Positions 24,065 to 31,869 of a stretch of 32,151 nucleotides of DNA are shown one piece after another; position 1 is the first letter of the stretch; each line of letters opens with the position of its first letter. The stretch is from assembly GCA_025354825.1 (NCBI GenBank), contig JANXMC010000179.1, positions 1 to 32,151 of the forward strand, in the 5' to 3' direction. Position numbers and translations under genes: made by a program. The DNA is from Myxococcales bacterium (GTDB taxonomy: Bacteria > Myxococcota_A > Polyangia > Polyangiales > Polyangiaceae). The notes beneath the pieces are model-generated. The model ran no database searches. It was not told the DNA's origin and saw only the letters and a list, made by a program, of their open reading frames with translations.

Positions 24065-25768
24065 TCAGCCGCCTAGAGCGCCTTCGACAGCGTTCTTGAT
24101 CTTGTTCAACCAACCGAGCGGCTTCGCGATTTCGTTCGTCCACGGCAGGCCGTTCTCGAAGCGCTCTTTATCCATGAAGCGGAGCGGAATGAGAATGTCC
24201 GGATCGTGGAGTGGGAATATCTTGCAGTAGGGCTGACTCGAATTTTCGGCCGAGAGAATGGCATTCACCGCGCGGCGCGCCGCCTCGTTGGCGGCCTCCA
24301 TGCAGGCCAAATCGGTGTGCGTTCGGATGTAGTCCGACGCCAAGTACAAATTCGAAATAGCCGTGTACGCGTCGGGGCGGAGGTGCCACGAGTCGATGAG
24401 GTTCACGAGCAGCGGCTCGAGATTCACCTCCGTGTGCGGGTTCTTCTTCCCGGGCTCGATGTCCGAATCGATGAACCACGAATGGCGGTTCTCGTCTTTC
24501 AGGAGCACTTTGCCATCGACGTTGAGCCCCTGCTTCAGCTGCTCCCAGACTTCCCAGATGATTTCGTCGCGGGTGCAGTCCTTCGCCGGGCCGTGGCGTA
24601 TCCCGGCGCTCGTCCAGTCGGAGACGTCGACGGAGATCACGCCGCGAACCTTGCCGTCGCCGTAGTTCTTCAAATCGAAGTTCGGCCAAAACTGCTGCTG
24701 CGAGAGCGACGTGAGTGCCCACGGCGATTCGAGGTACATCTCGTGCCCCGCGAGAATCGGCACGTCCTCGAACAGGTAGAACTGGATGCCGTTCATCCAG
24801 TTCACCTGTTCGGCCAGCGGCGCGAGATCGGCGAGCATCGGGTCGGCCGCGATGAGGTCCTTCGTCACGAGCCCCGAGATGACTTCGACCGGGAGCGCGC
24901 AAATATAGTAGTCGCCCGTCACGGTGACGGGGCCAGTGCCGTCGTTGATTACGACGCCGGTGATCGCCTCCTTGGGGCAGAGGATCTGCTCGACCACCGT
25001 CCCAAATCGGTAATCGACCCCCTTCGAACGTAGGTACTCGAGCCAAGGGTTGATCCAGACGTCGTTCGTCGGCCCGTTGAGAATGCGGTCGCTGCTCTCG
25101 CCGATGGTGGCGACGTTGAGCATCAACTGAATGCCGATATCGCCGATGGTCTTCGTGTTCGCGAGCTCCGCTTTGCTCGCCACCAACGTGCGCGTCGCAC
25201 CGATGGCGAGGTACGTCTGGTAGGCCTTCGAGCGGTTCGCCGCGTCGACGAACTCCCACCACCCGACGCGCTCGTATTCGAGGAGGCGGCGCTCCTGGCA
25301 GCTCGTGAGAACTTGCCATATTTTGCTGAAGAAGAACTCGAAGTCGTCCGTCGTGAGGCCGAGCCCTTCGAACTCTTTCGGCATTTCCAAAAGGACTTTG
25401 AGATCGGCCCACGATTGAGGAAATCGTGAGAGCGCGATGAGCGGCGTTCGGGCCGTACGGGCAAACTCTTCGCGCGCGACCGAGACGAGATTGCCCAGCA
25501 CGCCGTTCGGATTCCCTTCGAACGGGATACGCCCCATCGTGTCGGGAAGGTGCTTGTAAAAGCCCGGTACGAAGCGGAATCCGTGCTCTCCCGGCAAGTC
25601 GGGGCGCCCCTCTTTACCGCTGTCCGGCACGGGCATGCTGCGCGCTTTGCCGCCCGCAATGCGCTTGCGCTCGTAGACGACGACGTCGAAGCCACGTTCG
25701 ATGAGCTCGTGCGCGGCGGTCATTCCTGCGACGCCTCCGCCGAGAACGACGACCTTCTTCTTCCCCAT
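24065..25768 (-). CDS. FAD-dependent oxidoreductase, phytoene desaturase / hydroxysqualene dehydroxylase-like
   Basis: The 567-residue protein starts with a Rossmann dinucleotide-binding motif VVVLGGGVAGMTAAHEL and YERKRIAGGKARS. The closing segment LYLASDYIRTHTDLACMEAANEAARRA is the flavin-contact region of the amine-oxidase/phytoene-desaturase superfamily. It has no signal peptide and probably acts at the membrane face on an isoprenoid or similar hydrophobic substrate. Its length is slightly above CrtI and HpnE. No prenyltransferase, squalene/phytoene synthase or cyclase gene lies nearby, so a carotenoid or hopanoid role cannot be assigned. AGGGGGAA lies about 5 bases before the ATG. A palindrome (25788-25799) sits about 20 bp upstream. 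Aside from length, nothing is odd. Confidence 0.85.
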   Translation of the reverse strand: MGKKKVVVLGGGVAGMTAAHELIERGFDVVVYERKRIAGGKARSMPVPDSGKEGRPDLPGEHGFRFVPGFYKHLPDTMGRIPFEGNPNGVLGNLVSVAREEFARTARTPLIALSRFPQSWADLKVLLEMPKEFEGLGLTTDDFEFFFSKIWQVLTSCQERRLLEYERVGWWEFVDAANRSKAYQTYLAIGATRTLVASKAELANTKTIGDIGIQLMLNVATIGESSDRILNGPTNDVWINPWLEYLRSKGVDYRFGTVVEQILCPKEAITGVVINDGTGPVTVTGDYYICALPVEVISGLVTKDLIAADPMLADLAPLAEQVNWMNGIQFYLFEDVPILAGHEMYLESPWALTSLSQQQFWPNFDLKNYGDGKVRGVISVDVSDWTSAGIRHGPAKDCTRDEIIWEVWEQLKQGLNVDGKVLLKDENRHSWFIDSDIEPGKKNPHTEVNLEPLLVNLIDSWHLRPDAYTAISNLYLASDYIRTHTDLACMEAANEAARRAVNAILSAENSSQPYCKIFPLHDPDILIPLRFMDKERFENGLPWTNEIAKPLGWLNKIKNAVEGALGG

Positions 25769-25787
25769 CCGGCTTCCCCCTTTTTGG

Positions 25788-25799
25788 TAGTCGCACGAC
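25788..25799. promoter_or_regulatory. Dyad AGTCG-CA-CGACT upstream of the FAD oxidoreductase gene
   Basis: AGTCG at 25788-25792 and CGACT at 25795-25799 form a perfect 5-bp dyad with a two-base centre, about 20 bp upstream of the oxidoreductase start codon. It could be an operator overlapping the leader. The short length makes chance occurrence possible. Confidence 0.2.
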
Positions 25800-25949
25800 T
25801 CGCGTTCGTCGCCAAAGCGGGCGAACGACGATGAGGCTACCGTCAGAGCCAGGGGGCCAGTCTAGTTGGCACTTGCTTGTGTAAGCGCGATTGCGAGGTG
25901 GATGTCGGGAGGCCGTCCACGTTGGGACGCGAGGGGCGAAGGCCTCAGA

Positions 25950-26477
25950 TTAGGCGGATTTCACCGCAAGAACCTGCGCCGCGAGGAGCGCGCCTACCGA
26001 CTCGCGGGGAAAGGGCCACGCGTAGATGAGCGACAGATGGGGATACTGAAGGCGCAAGGCGGCTATCGCGTCGGGAAGATCGCGCTCGGCGTGAATGCCA
26101 CCTTCCGTCACCATCGTCGTGATGACCGTAATCGCCGTCACACCCGCTTCCGCGAGAGCGCGGACCGCGGCATCGAGAGACGGCGCGCAGAACTCGTTGT
26201 ACGCCGTGTGCACCGCGTGCGTGGGGAGGTCGCGCGCGAGGAGTCGGGCGAGGGCGAGGATCCCCTCGCGGTAGGGGTCGTTCTCCGGCGATCGTGGCCA
26301 ATCGCGAACACGGGTATCGAGCGCGAGCTCCTGGGCGGACGGCGGAGCACCCGTCGCCCGACGCTGCCCCTCGAGGCGCCGCAGCTGCTCGATGAGCGCC
26401 CGCGGCGTATCGCGCGCCGGCACGCCGTGGCCAACGAGGAGAACGGCGGGCTTCGGTGCTGCGGCGGTCGTGGTCAT
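25950..26477 (-). CDS. CbiX/SirB-type sirohydrochlorin chelatase-like protein
   Basis: The 175-residue protein has the marks of the small class II chelatases. VLLVGHG is at the N-terminus with His17, and ITTMVTEGGIHAERDLPDAI holds the second metal/porphyrin-contact His129; YPHLSLIYAWPF follows. CbiX inserts cobalt, and SirB iron, into sirohydrochlorin, on the way to cobalamin or siroheme. The central part (about 35-70) is longer and less typical, and no cobalamin or siroheme gene lies near, so the metal and even the tetrapyrrole substrate are uncertain. It is divergent from the RibD-like reductase gene, with only 59 bp between the start codons that must hold both promoters. Confidence 0.7.
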   Translation of the reverse strand: MTTTAAAPKPAVLLVGHGVPARDTPRALIEQLRRLEGQRRATGAPPSAQELALDTRVRDWPRSPENDPYREGILALARLLARDLPTHAVHTAYNEFCAPSLDAAVRALAEAGVTAITVITTMVTEGGIHAERDLPDAIAALRLQYPHLSLIYAWPFPRESVGALLAAQVLAVKSA

Positions 26478-26536
26478 GGGGCGCGTCGAGATCTAGCATC
26501 TACTGCGACGCGTTCACTCTCCCGACGAGCTTCTCG

Positions 26537-27289
26537 ATGACAATGACAAACCGCGCGCGACCCCGCGTCTTCATCAACATGGCCTCGAGCCTCGATGGGA
26601 AGACCAACCCCACGAAGGCCCTCCGCGCCGACGTCCCTTTTACGATGTCGCGTCACGACGAAGATTCGAAGCGCATGCTCCGTATTCGCGCGACGGCAGG
26701 CGCGATCGTCATCGGGGCAGGAAACCTCAAAGCCGACGACCCCAATCTCGCCGTCGCGCCGGCCGAGCGCGCACGTCGCTCCTCTTTGGGCACGCACGAG
26801 CCCCTTCGCGTGATCGTCACGTCCCACGCCAAAGGGCTTCACGCGGGATATGCCGCGTTCGACCCCACGCGCGGCGGCGAGACGGTGGTGGCGCACGCCG
26901 CGGGCATCTCCGACGAGACGCGCGCCCTGCTCGCCCCCCACGCCACGCTCGTCGAGCTTGGCGACGAATCGGTCGATATCGCACGACTGCTCGATTGGCT
27001 ACTTCGCGAGCGCGACGTCGGAACCGTCCTCTGCGAAGGTGGTGGCATTCTGAATGCCGCATTCTTTGCCGCCCGCGCGGTCGACTCGATGTACCTCACG
27101 CTCGTACCCCGTGTGCTCGGGGGCGGCACCGCAGCGACCGTCGTGGCTGGATCCGGATTCGCGGTAGCGAGCTATCAAGGTCAGATCGTCGCAAATCTCC
27201 AAACGATCCCCGACGCGACCCTCGGAGACGTTGATCGCGCTGGCGATGAGCTCTTCCTTCGATACGATTTCGCCTGGCCCGAGGCGTGA
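26537..27289 (+). CDS. RibD C-terminal / dihydrofolate-reductase-fold reductase
   Basis: The protein has 250 residues from the ATG at 26537. An upstream start at 26456 would overlap the divergent chelatase gene. RVFINMASSLDGKTNP at the N-terminus, AIVIGAGNLKADDPNL (the G-x-D-D-P-x-L substrate/cofactor loop), TVLCEGGGILNAAFFAARAVD and LTLVPRVLGGG are the signatures of the RibD reductase domain. That domain uses NADPH to reduce a ribosylamino-pyrimidine in riboflavin synthesis. The deaminase half of RibD is missing and no other rib gene is present. It may therefore be a stand-alone diaminohydroxyphosphoribosyl-type reductase or an unrelated NADPH reductase of the same fold. It is cytosolic. A nested inverted repeat begins 11 bp after its stop. 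Confidence 0.83.
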   Translation: MTMTNRARPRVFINMASSLDGKTNPTKALRADVPFTMSRHDEDSKRMLRIRATAGAIVIGAGNLKADDPNLAVAPAERARRSSLGTHEPLRVIVTSHAKGLHAGYAAFDPTRGGETVVAHAAGISDETRALLAPHATLVELGDESVDIARLLDWLLRERDVGTVLCEGGGILNAAFFAARAVDSMYLTLVPRVLGGGTAATVVAGSGFAVASYQGQIVANLQTIPDATLGDVDRAGDELFLRYDFAWPEA

Positions 27290-27300
27290 AACCCCTTTGA

Positions 27301-27356
27301 GCACCGACAATCGCACGCTGTAAGCGCGTGTAATCTAACGCGTCGCAGTACGGTGC
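27301..27356. repeat. Nested inverted repeat between the reductase and isomerase genes
   Basis: The outer arms GCACCG (27301-27306) and CGGTGC (27351-27356) enclose inner arms CGCGT (27325-27329) and ACGCG (27338-27342) with loop GTAATCTA. It starts 11 bp after the reductase stop. It could fold in RNA as part of a terminator or leader, although no T tract follows. Confidence 0.35.
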
Positions 27357-27490
27357 CTTGCGGCTGAGCTTTTCCGCTGCTAGCACCCTGTCGCTCTCAC
27401 TGCGACACCGCTGTTCAAACGGTCGTGGCGAGCGGAGTGGCCCGTGCGGCCTTCATCACCGGTTATCTAATTCGATTAAGGGGAGTCTCT

Positions 27491-29947
27491 ATGGTGCGTT
27501 CGCTTCGACGACGCGGCATTACCGCCGCTGCTGCGCTTATGGTGGGTGCGGTCCTCGCGGCCTGTTCGGGCGCTCCGGACGATTCCCAAGATCAGTCGGC
27601 CAGCGCGTCGGCCGTGCCCTACACGTTTTCCATACTCCGTGCCGGCAACCGCTACGGCGCTCTCACGGGCGATTCGTACGTCGATACCGTCCAACCGGTA
27701 CTCGGCAGCCGCTGCGCCGTTTGCCACTCGTGCACGAACGGCCCCTGCCAATTGAACATGACGTCCTACGCGGCCCTCACGCGCGGCATATCGCCCGTGA
27801 ACCCGTACAAGTTCGGCCTTTTTGACGGCAAGTCGACGCGCGTGAGCGACAACCGCACCACGGCCGATTGGCGTAGTCGCGGCTTCACCAGCATTCTCCC
27901 CGACGGCATCGCGTCGCCGCAAGACTCGGTTCTCTACAAGGCGTTGCAGCTGGGCGATTTGAACGTGCCCTCCGCCGACGGCGCGGCCGAAACGGGCGCG
28001 TTCACGACGGCCAAGGCGCGGGCGCTCGCCGCCTCTCACGACGCGGGCGACTACGTCTGTCCCGCCACCGGTCGTGACTATACGGCGCTTAAAAGCAAAT
28101 ACCCCATGGGCGGCATGCCGTGGGCGCTCCCGCGCGTCGAAGGGGCCGAGCGCGGCGTCCTCGAGAGCTGGGTTCTCGCAGGGGCGCAAGGCCCCGCGGC
28201 AAGCGCGCAGACGACGCTCACCACCCCCGAGACGACGCCGCTGACGGCATCGGATCCGGTGGCGATGGTCACGGCGTGGGAAACGTTCTTGAACGGTAGT
28301 AGCAACGAGTCACAGCTCGTTGCCCGGTACATCTACGAGCACGCGTTTCAGGCGAACATCTCGTTCATCGAAAACCCGGGCGAGTACTACCGCATCGTCC
28401 GCTCGCGCACGGCGCCTCCGGCGGCCATCGACCGCATCGTCACCGACACACCGATGGAGTCGCCGGGCGCACTTCGCCCCTATTACAGGCTCGAGAAGAA
28501 CGATCGCCTCATCGAAGGCAAGACCCATATTGCGTGGACGCTCGGTCTCAAGGATTTGGCGCATTTTCAAGCGCTTTTCACGAGCAAGCCGTGGACCGTG
28601 CGCACGATGCCGGGCTACACGACGGGCAATCCGTTCGTCTACTTCGATGCCATTCCGGCGGATATCCGGTCGCAATGGATGATCGAAAACTCGCGAATGG
28701 TTTACCAATCGTTCGCCCGCGGTCCCATCTGCATGATTCAGGCGGCGACCTATGCCGTAGACGAGTACTTCTGGATCTGGTTCCTCCGCCCCGAGTCCGA
28801 CCCGAGCGTTCAGACGCCCCACCTCGGGTTGAGCAGTTACGATTCCTTCTTCAGCAAAGAGGGGAACATCGTCAGCGGCATTCCCGTCCTCGGCGACAAG
28901 TACGGTGAGCCGACCTACCGCGCCGCCTTCGAGGCGACACTTCGCAAGCAGAAGCCCAACGGCATCGGCGTGAGCGACATCTGGACGGGCGAGGGGACGA
29001 ATCCCAACGCATGGCTCACCGTGCATCGCCATCAGGTGAGCACCGACGTGACGACGGGTCTCGAGCGCCCCATCACCGGTATGCCGAGAAGCGTGTGGCT
29101 CATCAGCTATGCCAACTTCGAACGCATGTATTACAACGCCGCCGCAACCTATAAATACTGGGGCTCGCTCCGCCATCAGAACGATACGTTCAACTGGCAA
29201 ACGTACACGCGCACCGAGGCGGAAGACCTCTACGCATCGCTCTTTCCCAAGCAGCAGTACCGCGATTCGCTCCGCGACCGGTTCACGAGCTTCAGCGGGA
29301 AGATCTACAACAAGCTCTTTACCGATTACGCGTGGGGCCGCCCCTCCGTCGACAGCTACCCCAGCGAAGATCTCCTCGGTCGCGCGGTCTACGGCCGCAT
29401 GGGCGCCGGCGTCATCGTCTCGGAAGATCGCCTGAATCACTGGCCGAACGACGCCGCGCCCACGGGAATTCCCGCGAGCGTCGCGTCGGCGGCCGATTTC
29501 GAGGCGGGGCTTCGGACGCTCACTGCGCAGCCGGCGGCGTATGGCAAATTGATGCCGAACGTCGTTCACGTTCGCGTGGCTGGCGAGCACCTTTACACGC
29601 TCCTCGCGAACCGCGGTTACAACGGCGACAAGAACCCGCTCAACGAAGCCGCAGCGCGCGACCGGAACGACGATCAGCTCGTAGCCATTCCGGGCTTCAC
29701 CGGATTCGAGGCGCACCAGTTCTTCGATATCTCCTACGAGCAGGCGGCGCCGTTCCTCCAGGCGATCGGCGCCATGAAGACGGTGGACGATTGGCGCGCC
29801 GTTCGTAAGGCGTACGGAATCGCGCGCACCAGCACGCGCTTTTGGCCCTTCGTCGACTGGCTCCACACGTGGATGGGGCTCCATATGCCGGTGGAAGCGG
29901 GCCTTCTCGAGCTTCGCTTCTACGATAAGGACGAGACGCCGTACTGA
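27491..29947 (+). CDS. cti: Fatty acid cis/trans isomerase (heme-type lipoprotein)
   Basis: The 818-residue protein starts at the ATG at 27491, where AGGGGAG lies five bases upstream. A signal peptide of lipoprotein type ends in VLAAC (Cys25). The heme-c site CAVCH (Cys75, Cys78, His79) is followed by the typical CTNGPCQLNMTSYAALTRG. Further family blocks include SPGALRPYYRLEKNDRLI, MIENSRMVYQSFARGPIC and a C-terminal ELRFYDKDETPY. Cti converts cis- into trans-unsaturated acyl chains of membrane lipids in the periplasm and stiffens the membrane under solvent or heat stress. The known enzymes are a little shorter (about 760-780). A lipobox instead of a plain Sec signal is a notable point: the protein may be anchored next to its lipid substrate. 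A peroxiredoxin gene follows 95 bp downstream. Confidence 0.93.
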   Translation: MVRSLRRRGITAAAALMVGAVLAACSGAPDDSQDQSASASAVPYTFSILRAGNRYGALTGDSYVDTVQPVLGSRCAVCHSCTNGPCQLNMTSYAALTRGISPVNPYKFGLFDGKSTRVSDNRTTADWRSRGFTSILPDGIASPQDSVLYKALQLGDLNVPSADGAAETGAFTTAKARALAASHDAGDYVCPATGRDYTALKSKYPMGGMPWALPRVEGAERGVLESWVLAGAQGPAASAQTTLTTPETTPLTASDPVAMVTAWETFLNGSSNESQLVARYIYEHAFQANISFIENPGEYYRIVRSRTAPPAAIDRIVTDTPMESPGALRPYYRLEKNDRLIEGKTHIAWTLGLKDLAHFQALFTSKPWTVRTMPGYTTGNPFVYFDAIPADIRSQWMIENSRMVYQSFARGPICMIQAATYAVDEYFWIWFLRPESDPSVQTPHLGLSSYDSFFSKEGNIVSGIPVLGDKYGEPTYRAAFEATLRKQKPNGIGVSDIWTGEGTNPNAWLTVHRHQVSTDVTTGLERPITGMPRSVWLISYANFERMYYNAAATYKYWGSLRHQNDTFNWQTYTRTEAEDLYASLFPKQQYRDSLRDRFTSFSGKIYNKLFTDYAWGRPSVDSYPSEDLLGRAVYGRMGAGVIVSEDRLNHWPNDAAPTGIPASVASAADFEAGLRTLTAQPAAYGKLMPNVVHVRVAGEHLYTLLANRGYNGDKNPLNEAAARDRNDDQLVAIPGFTGFEAHQFFDISYEQAAPFLQAIGAMKTVDDWRAVRKAYGIARTSTRFWPFVDWLHTWMGLHMPVEAGLLELRFYDKDETPY

Positions 29948-29965
29948 GCCCACCGAACTTTCGGC

Positions 29966-30026
29966 CGGATGCGTGCTAGGGAAGACGAAGGTCACGTACC
30001 CCACCTTCTCTTACGTTTCGCATCCG
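29966..30026. repeat. Nested inverted repeat between the isomerase and peroxiredoxin genes
   Basis: A perfect 8-bp outer pair, CGGATGCG (29966-29973) and CGCATCCG (30019-30026), encloses an inner 6-bp pair, GAAGGT (29987-29992) and ACCTTC (30003-30008), with a 10-base loop. It fills most of the 95-bp gap. It could be a terminator for the isomerase gene, an RNA leader of the peroxiredoxin gene, or an operator pair. Confidence 0.5.
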
Positions 30027-30042
30027 CCGGGAGACACGGGCT

Positions 30043-30627
30043 ATGAGAATTTCGCGTAACCGACTCCTCACGATTCTCGCGGTATTTGCCCTGCTGGGCG
30101 CGGCCGTGTCGGGCACGTTCGCCATGAACGGCTGCTCGACCCCCAAGCGCCCCGACGGCGGCATTGGCCTCCTTTCGAAGGGGGCGCCCGCGCCCGACCT
30201 CGAAGGGCACGACGCACAAGGGCGCGCCGTGCGCCTCTCGGCGAGCGCCGGGAAACCGCGGATCGTCTATTTTTATCCAAAAGACGGCACGCCGGGCTGT
30301 ACCAAAGAAGCCTGCGCCTTTCGCGACGCCTTCACGCGATTCGAAACCGAAGGCGTCGTCATCTTCGGCGTCTCGCGGGACTCGGAAGAGAGCCACCGGG
30401 CGTTTCGCAAAGAGCACAACTTGCCATTCCCACTCGTGTCCGACGAATCGGGAGTTGCGCAACGCGCCTACGGCGTATCGACGTTCCTCGGAATGCCGTC
30501 GCGCGTCACCTTCCTCGTAAGCCCCGAAGGGACGATCGCGCGCGTCTATCCCGACGTCGATCCCGGCGTGCACGCCGACGAAGTGCTCGCGGACGCCCGC
30601 GCGCTCAAGGTCGCGGCGCACCCGTAG
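30043..30627 (+). CDS. bcp: Bcp/AhpC-TSA-type peroxiredoxin, exported
   Basis: The 194-residue protein has an N-terminal hydrophobic signal (about residues 8-27) ending near MNGC (Cys31). This lipobox is not canonical, so it may be a lipoprotein, a secreted protein or membrane anchored. The thioredoxin-fold part has APAPDLEGHDAQGRAVRLS, VYFYPKDGTPGCTKEACAFRD and FGVSRDSEESHRAFR. Cys86 is the peroxidatic cysteine in the TPGCTKEAC motif, and Cys91 is the resolving cysteine of the Bcp type with four residues between. It reduces peroxides, including lipid hydroperoxides, with thiol donors. Placement outside the cytoplasm beside a membrane-lipid isomerase suggests protection of membrane lipids. 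That link is inference. The gene has its own upstream leader with nested repeats. Confidence 0.85.
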   Translation: MRISRNRLLTILAVFALLGAAVSGTFAMNGCSTPKRPDGGIGLLSKGAPAPDLEGHDAQGRAVRLSASAGKPRIVYFYPKDGTPGCTKEACAFRDAFTRFETEGVVIFGVSRDSEESHRAFRKEHNLPFPLVSDESGVAQRAYGVSTFLGMPSRVTFLVSPEGTIARVYPDVDPGVHADEVLADARALKVAAHP

Positions 30628-30671
30628 CTACACCGACGCGATCGAAGAGGAGAGGGTCGAGAGGAAAGGGA

Positions 30672-30707
30672 GGCGGGGGAGGCGGGGGAGGCGGGGGAGG
30701 CGGGGAG
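30672..30707 (+). repeat. Short GC-rich tandem repeat, GGCGGGGGA x about 4
   Basis: Three exact copies and one shortened copy of the nonamer GGCGGGGGA lie in the intergenic region after the peroxiredoxin gene. The period is not a multiple of a helical turn and no reading frame covers it. Slippage could vary the number of copies between strains. Confidence 0.85.
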
Positions 30708-30869
30708 CGTTGAGGGAGGTGAGATCTTGTGTGCAGAGCGCATGAAACCGGGAATGTGCCTCAGCGCCCTGAAAACCGGGTTCGTCTCGCGTCGATGAAA
30801 GAGGGGATGAGGGCCGTCGTCCGTTCAGGGGACGGGGGGCGGCTCGGAGGGGGCGTGCGCGGGCGGGGC

Positions 30870-30917
30870 TAGGCGCTACAGTGTCGCCTATTACCTTGGG
30901 CCTCGTTTTTGGCCCAA
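30870..30917. promoter_or_regulatory. Two adjacent perfect hairpins in the leader of the membrane protein gene
   Basis: TAGGCG/CGCCTA (30870-30875 and 30885-30890, loop 9) is followed after five bases by TTGGGCC/GGCCCAA (30896-30902 and 30911-30917, loop TCGTTTTT). The second ends 34 bp before the ATG. They may be RNA hairpins in the leader or an incomplete attenuator; the T run lies in a loop rather than after a stem. Confidence 0.45.
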
Positions 30918-30951
30918 TGCCGTTCCCTTCGTCCACGAGGCTACCGCTCCC

Positions 30952-31869
30952 ATGGTTACTGCTGCCCCCGCGGCGTTCATGCCCCGTGTTCGCTGGTCGT
31001 GGCTCTCGAGCCCGAAGGCCGACGTTCTTTGGAATCTAGCGCCGTTCTGGGTTGGCTATTTGATTGCCGCGTTTCTGTGGGGGGCGCGCGACCAAGGCGG
31101 CATTGCCGAGAACGCCGCGCTGAACTTCAGCGTAGGCGGGCGCGCCATTCACTTAGGGCTGTTCGCGTTCATCCTTTACGGCCCGCTCGTCGATGCGCCG
31201 CACCTCTGGGCGACGATCGCGCGGACCTATACTGACCCCGAAGAGTGGGCCGCGCGCCGCCGCCTCTTTTTGGGCTCGCTCGTCTGGTTTCTCATCGGGC
31301 CGGCGGTGATTCTCCTCCCGTATGCCATCACGGCGATTGCCCACTTGCCCGTGGGCGCGGCGTCGATCGGCTGGGTGGCGTGGGGTCACTTCTTTACGTT
31401 TTACGCGCTCTTTCACGTCAATAAGCAGCATTGGGGCTTCGTCGCGCTCTACAAGCGGAAGAATGGCGATCTTGCCAATCCCCTCGAGAACAAAGTCGAC
31501 GAGCTCTTCTTCTACGTCTCGATTTGGATCCCTTACGTTGGTTGGATGACGTCGCCGTGGTTTCGTGACCCCGACGGCTCTCCCCTTTCGTGGGCACAAA
31601 CGGCCATTGGCGGGACGACGATCGGCGGCGTTCTAAACCCGTTTTGCCACGTCGCGTTTTTCGTCGTCTGCGCCGCGTATAGCGGTTTTCAAATCCTGCA
31701 GTGGCGCCGAGGCCTTCCGCGTAATGGGCCGAAGCTGGTTTACCTCGCGACGATCATCCCGCTTCAGTACGTCGCGTTCATGATTCACCCGTTCGTGGCG
31801 GCGTTCTGGATCATCACCAGGCTGCAAGGCATGACCACGCCGATGCCGAGCCCCACGACGAGCATATAG
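30952..31869 (+). CDS. Multi-pass membrane protein of unknown function, probably 3'-truncated
   Basis: The 305-codon frame codes for about seven hydrophobic helices with charged loops. I do not recognise a named family. Notable are GPLVDAPHLWATIARTY and a His/aromatic-rich stretch near residues 145-175 (WGHFFTFYALFHVNKQHWGFVALYKRK), which could bind metal or a cofactor. The RBS-like GAGG is about 12 bases before the ATG. The protein stays plausible up to about FMIHPFVAAFWIIT (near 31818). After that comes the odd tail RLQGMTTPMPSPTTSI, whose coding DNA is the complement of good MFS transporter sequence. I infer that its real C-terminus is missing. It has no obvious functional link to the peroxiredoxin gene upstream. 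Confidence 0.7.
   Translation: MVTAAPAAFMPRVRWSWLSSPKADVLWNLAPFWVGYLIAAFLWGARDQGGIAENAALNFSVGGRAIHLGLFAFILYGPLVDAPHLWATIARTYTDPEEWAARRRLFLGSLVWFLIGPAVILLPYAITAIAHLPVGAASIGWVAWGHFFTFYALFHVNKQHWGFVALYKRKNGDLANPLENKVDELFFYVSIWIPYVGWMTSPWFRDPDGSPLSWAQTAIGGTTIGGVLNPFCHVAFFVVCAAYSGFQILQWRRGLPRNGPKLVYLATIIPLQYVAFMIHPFVAAFWIITRLQGMTTPMPSPTTSI

Larger units (their letters stand above)
30628..30951. other. Non-coding stretch upstream of the membrane protein gene
   Basis: About 320 bp without a credible gene. Apart from the nonamer repeat it is G-rich on the plus strand and holds two perfect inverted repeats in a row at 30870-30917 (described separately). No promoter with good -35 and -10 boxes was seen. 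Confidence 0.5.

Noticed and set aside
25862-25885. Possible sigma-54 promoter (TTGGCAC followed by TTGCTTGTG)
   Set aside because: The -12 GC element is at the wrong distance from the -24 GG element, and no gene starts suitably downstream.
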